DNA from: Bacteroidales bacterium GP2
GTDB lineage: Bacteria; Bacteroidota; Bacteroidia; Bacteroidales; Muribaculaceae
Direction: 5' to 3'
NCBI GenBank assembly: GCA_001701115.1
Contig: DAAJ01000092.1
Coordinates: 2,440 to 11,506 of the forward strand
DNA: 9,067 nt
Under the pieces are notes generated by a model, which worked only from the letters and a program-made list of their open reading frames with translations, did not search any database and had not been told where the DNA came from. A program made the translations under genes and the position numbers. Shown piece by piece: positions 6,983 to 9,067 of this stretch. Position 1 is the stretch's first letter, and the number at the start of each line of letters is the position of its first letter.

Positions 6983-7675
6983 TCAGAACTCAAGCCGGAA
7001 ACCTCGTTGCTTCAACTCATTATATTTATCCATGTTGAATTTGTACAGGTTCGCCTTACGTTTCGGGGTGCGCCACACTGTTTCCTCCAATGGGGTAAGT
7101 ATATCAAGGTGGAGCATCTTCTTCGCAAAGTTCCTCCTGTCGAAACTCACTCCGAGAATTGCCTCATACAGGGTCTGAAGCTCCTTGATTGTAAATTTTT
7201 CAGGAAGGAGGTCATAGCCTACAGGTCGGAAATGTATCCGCTCCTTTAAATAATGGAGCGCATCACGCAGCATCAGTTCATGGTCAAACGCAAGGCTTGG
7301 AACATCTTTTACCGGATACCATCTTGCATCCGCCGCGTCATCGCCACCCTTGACATCCCTCAGCCTCACCAATGCAATGTATGCTATGGTGATTACCCTC
7401 TCACGCGGGTCGCGGTTAGGAGCTGAATAGGCATGGAGCTGCTCTATCTGCACATCCTCAAGACCGGTTTCCTCTTTAAGTTCACGCTTTGCACCGTCTT
7501 CTGCCGATTCGTCAATCTTGACAAACCCGCCCGGAAACGCCCATTGCCCTTTATACGGGTCTAACCCACGCTCAACAAGGAGCACTTTCAAATCCATGCC
7601 GTCGAATCCGAAAATAACGCAGTCGGCAGTGACCGCAGGATGAGGATATTTGTAACAATACTTCTTATCGTCCAT
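6983..7675 (-). CDS. NrtR-like Nudix domain / winged-helix protein
   Basis: A 230-residue protein from the ATG at 7675. Residues 10-145 form a Nudix domain. The Nudix box is intact (residues 50-72: G50, E56, R64-E65, E68-E69, G71), so hydrolysis of an ADP-ribose-like compound is possible. Residues about 155-230 match the C-terminal winged helix of NrtR-type regulators: FTIKELQTLYEAILG, then DRRNFAKKM, then KRKANLYKF. In that family the Nudix domain binds ADP-ribose or related ligands, which releases DNA. The gene overlaps the end of the ADP-ribosylglycohydrolase gene by 11 bases, so the two are translationally coupled. An in-frame ATG at 7696 would add seven residues, but 7675 has GAGGA five bases upstream. 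Probable role: autorepressor and ADP-ribose sensor of this operon. An AraR-like sugar regulator is less likely given the neighbour; a pure ADP-ribose hydrolase is also possible. Confidence 0.85.
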   Translation of the reverse strand: MDDKKYCYKYPHPAVTADCVIFGFDGMDLKVLLVERGLDPYKGQWAFPGGFVKIDESAEDGAKRELKEETGLEDVQIEQLHAYSAPNRDPRERVITIAYIALVRLRDVKGGDDAADARWYPVKDVPSLAFDHELMLRDALHYLKERIHFRPVGYDLLPEKFTIKELQTLYEAILGVSFDRRNFAKKMLHLDILTPLEETVWRTPKRKANLYKFNMDKYNELKQRGFRLEF

Positions 7676-8492
7676 GCCTGTCCTCGAGCGCTTCATTAAA
7701 ACTGCCGATTACCTCAACCATTTCGCCGGGAAGGAGCTCCACGCACCTGTTGGCGATATTTTCAGGCACACCGCCATAGTAAGCAGCAGCTATACCGCCG
7801 GCAATTGCGCCCATGGTATCGGCATCGCCGCCCATTGCCACCGCGAGGCGTATGGTTGACTCATAGTCGGTGCTATACAGGAATGCAATGATAGATTCCG
7901 GAACACTCCCCTGGCAACTGACATCAAAACTGTAATGCTGCTGGATTTCATAATAATCCCGGGACAGGTCATAGCCGAACATACGCTCCAGCACTGTCCT
8001 CATATCCTCCTTGCTCATTCCATTCAGGGCAAAATAGATTGCGGCTGCTGTTGCTTGCGCTCCCTTTATCCCCTCAGGATGGTTATGGGTAATCTCAGCC
8101 GACTCCTTAGCAAGCGCCAGCACCTCATCGAGGTTTCTGCCGAATGCTCCCGCGCTGCTTACACGCATAGCCGAGCCGTTGCCCCAACTGTCGTAAGGCT
8201 CCGGATCCTCAACAATAATCCATAGCCTGAAATGCCCGCCGTAGCCTGCACGAGGATATTTCCTGCACCATTTCTGCAAGACCTTTTCGTATGGCTCGCC
8301 GCTCATCATTGCATCAGCAATAGCGATTGTGCATACTGTATCATCAGTGAATTTGTTATATGGCGTAAATAACGGCAGGTTTACATCTTTCTGAGGATGA
8401 AACTCATAGGCTGAGCCGATAATATCACCACAAATTGCCCCCAGCATCACGCTCTGCGCCGCCTTGAGCCTTGTCTCTTTGTCCTTCTCCAT
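7665..8492 (-). CDS. ADP-ribosylglycohydrolase family protein (DraG/ARH-like)
   Basis: A 275-residue member of the ADP-ribosyl-GH family (DraG, ARH1-3). These are two-metal enzymes that remove ADP-ribose from modified proteins, nucleic acids or small molecules. The fold begins with QSVMLGAICGDIIGSAYEF (13-31). The metal-binding set is complete: TDD at 49-51, GNGSAMR (104-110) and the late D223/D225/T226 in GGDADTMGAIAGGI (221-234). THNHPEGIKGA (135-145) is also typical. There is no signal peptide, so it acts in the cytoplasm; its exact substrate cannot be told from sequence. It is the first gene of a two-gene operon with the NrtR-like Nudix protein, which could sense or further cleave the ADP-ribose it releases. 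No ADP-ribosyltransferase gene lies in the window. The promoter is at 8518-8550, with palindromic sites on both sides. Confidence 0.92.
   Translation of the reverse strand: MEKDKETRLKAAQSVMLGAICGDIIGSAYEFHPQKDVNLPLFTPYNKFTDDTVCTIAIADAMMSGEPYEKVLQKWCRKYPRAGYGGHFRLWIIVEDPEPYDSWGNGSAMRVSSAGAFGRNLDEVLALAKESAEITHNHPEGIKGAQATAAAIYFALNGMSKEDMRTVLERMFGYDLSRDYYEIQQHYSFDVSCQGSVPESIIAFLYSTDYESTIRLAVAMGGDADTMGAIAGGIAAAYYGGVPENIANRCVELLPGEMVEVIGSFNEALEDRHGR
7681..7685 (-). promoter_or_regulatory. Shine-Dalgarno deciding the Nudix gene start
   Basis: GAGGA on the minus strand ends five bases before the ATG at 7675, inside the last codons of the upstream glycohydrolase gene. The alternative ATG at 7696 lies upstream of it. 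Bacteroidota often do without such sites, so this favours the 7675 start but does not prove it. Confidence 0.45.
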
Positions 8493-8494
8493 TT

Positions 8495-8521
8495 TTTGTT
8501 GTGTAATAATTACGCAACAAA
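8495..8521. promoter_or_regulatory. Operator-like palindrome O1 over the -7 box and start site
   Basis: A 27-bp inverted repeat centred on A8508 has 13-base arms with a single mismatch (8502 against 8514). Its 17-bp core is TGTGTAATAATTACGCA (8500-8516). It overlaps the -7 box, covers the predicted transcription start and ends two bases before the glycohydrolase start codon, the classic place for a repressor. The core matches the palindrome at 8557-8573. The likely binder is the NrtR-like protein encoded in the same operon; this is inferred from position and family habit. Confidence 0.65.
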
Positions 8522-8550
8522 GATAAACATTTGACTGATGTTATTCCAAA
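8518..8550 (-). promoter_or_regulatory. Promoter of the glycohydrolase-Nudix operon
   Basis: On the minus strand there is TTTG (8550-8547), a 21-base spacer, and the -7 element TATCTTTG (8525-8518). Transcription should begin near 8511, giving a leader of only about 20 bases. The spacer is one or two bases longer than ideal, which would suit a regulated promoter. The -7 box partly overlaps the palindrome at 8495-8521. Confidence 0.65.
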
Positions 8551-8556
8551 TTTTAT

Positions 8557-8573
8557 TGCGTAAATTTTACGCA
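8557..8573. promoter_or_regulatory. Operator-like palindrome O2 upstream of the -33 box
   Basis: A perfect 17-bp palindrome, TGCGTAAATTTTACGCA, has 8-base arms around T8565. It shares the pattern TGYGTAAWWWTTACGCA with the core of O1, and the two centres are 57 bases apart. It lies six bases beyond the -33 box of the glycohydrolase promoter and 85 bases before the divergent gene at 8658, so it could act on either. The paired sites suggest co-operative binding or looping. Confidence 0.65.
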
Positions 8574-8657
8574 TGTAGAGAAAAATTTCATCTCTGCGCC
8601 GTATTTACCCAACAATATCCGCAAAAGCGGTGTTATAAGTGAAAACGACATACAGCT

Positions 8658-9002
8658 ATGACAAAAGAAGACTTTACCAGATTTGTTACCACATTAGTAG
8701 AACGATATATACAGGATTTCGACAGCTTTGACAGCAATCCACAGCTTAAAGTAATCCCGGCTACCCTTAACACCACGATAGTTAATGGCAGTGAAATGTA
8801 CACTGACATTGAATATTCCGATGAAGTGATTGAAAACGGCGCAGCTGCTGACCGTCCGGATGCCGAGGATGCACAAGATGCCCAGGCAAGACGTAACCCG
8901 GATTTCTATGCTGTGAAGAAGCTATTGAAGAAATCATCCGAGGGCAAAGCGGTACCAGATACCGAAGCTATTGAAGAGGTAGTGGATATCTACTTCAAAT
9001 AA
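8658..9002 (+). CDS. Small acidic protein of unknown function
   Basis: I do not recognise this 114-residue protein. It has no signal peptide or membrane segment and should be cytoplasmic. Residues 1-25 (MTKEDFTRFVTTLVERYIQDF) look like an amphipathic helix. About 30-52 could form strands. Residues 50-80 are strongly acidic and alanine-rich, with a short repeat-like AEDAQDAQARR, and look flexible. About 82-114 are again helical (AVKKLLKK and EAIEEVVDIYF). The ATG at 8658 is the first in frame and has no clear Shine-Dalgarno. The gene is called because it fills its interval, lacks a better frame on the other strand and has coherent protein-like composition. It diverges from the glycohydrolase gene over a 165-base region holding both palindromes, so shared regulation is possible. 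No convincing promoter of its own was found; TAAATTTT inside O2 is the nearest approach to a -7 box. Confidence 0.72.
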   Translation: MTKEDFTRFVTTLVERYIQDFDSFDSNPQLKVIPATLNTTIVNGSEMYTDIEYSDEVIENGAAADRPDAEDAQDAQARRNPDFYAVKKLLKKSSEGKAVPDTEAIEEVVDIYFK

Positions 9003-9067
9003 TCGGATAGAACCTATAACCTCTAGAACGGCGTGAGGTAGGGGCTTGAAAATGCTATCTTCTTCGG
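9003..9067. other. Window tail, nothing assignable
   Basis: A weak 5-bp inverted repeat (ACCTC 9019-9023 with GAGGT 9035-9039) is not followed by a T-run and is a poor terminator. On the minus strand a frame open to the window edge reads PKKIAFSSPYLTPF and stops at 9023-9025. It could be the C-terminus of a convergent gene, but fourteen codons are too few to decide. Confidence 0.2.

Noticed and set aside
8619..8630. CCGC-AAAA-GCGG mini-hairpin upstream of the acidic small gene
   Set aside because: The stem is only 4 bp, too short to call an operator, riboswitch or terminator.
9023..9067. Possible C-terminus of a minus-strand gene entering from the window edge
   Set aside because: Only fourteen codons are visible, and a second minus-strand frame also stays open across this stretch, so the coding frame cannot be judged.
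1..9067. Mobile element, prophage, CRISPR array or defence island
   Set aside because: No transposase, integrase, long terminal repeats, regularly spaced repeats or nuclease genes were seen. All confident genes are intact housekeeping or regulatory types.

Overview
The window looks like chromosomal DNA from a Bacteroidota bacterium, most likely a gut Bacteroidales (Muribaculaceae would fit; this is inference, not shown). The evidence is the repeated Bacteroidota-type promoter (TTTG, about 20 bases, then TAnnTTTG) upstream of four transcription units, AT-rich translation starts with little Shine-Dalgarno signal, a periplasmic GH125 mannosidase, and LeuB with an HGSWPQ coenzyme loop. Genes are intact and tightly packed. 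There is no insertion sequence, prophage, CRISPR array or other sign of an accessory island.

Layout. Positions 1-23 hold the 5' end of a tRNA on the minus strand, with its promoter at 41-72. A 364-base gap follows, with a candidate promoter and a run of small inverted repeats. Then comes trxA (388-714, plus) and a strong hairpin terminator (734-778). From 6814 down to 792, on the minus strand, is one compact operon: leuA, leuC, leuD, leuB, then a secreted GH125 exo-alpha-1,6-mannosidase. Gaps are only 3 to 12 bases and a clear promoter lies at 6863-6894. These genes encode all dedicated leucine-branch steps from 2-ketoisovalerate to 2-ketoisocaproate; only the final transamination is missing. 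The mannosidase is a metabolically unrelated last gene.

Upstream of the leu promoter, a 14-bp hairpin terminator (6917-6958) closes a second minus-strand operon of two overlapping genes. These are an ADP-ribosylglycohydrolase (7665-8492) and an NrtR-like protein that joins a Nudix domain with an intact Nudix box to a C-terminal winged helix (6983-7675). Their promoter is bracketed by two matching palindromes with a shared 17-bp core, TGYGTAAWWWTTACGCA. One covers the -7 box and probable transcription start; the other sits just upstream of the -33 box.

This is the most interesting part of the window. It looks like a self-contained ADP-ribose circuit: the hydrolase would release ADP-ribose, and the Nudix-winged-helix protein would sense or cleave it while repressing its own operon. 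A small acidic gene of unknown function (8658-9002, plus) diverges from the same control region and may share its regulation. The last 65 bases hold nothing that can be assigned with confidence.
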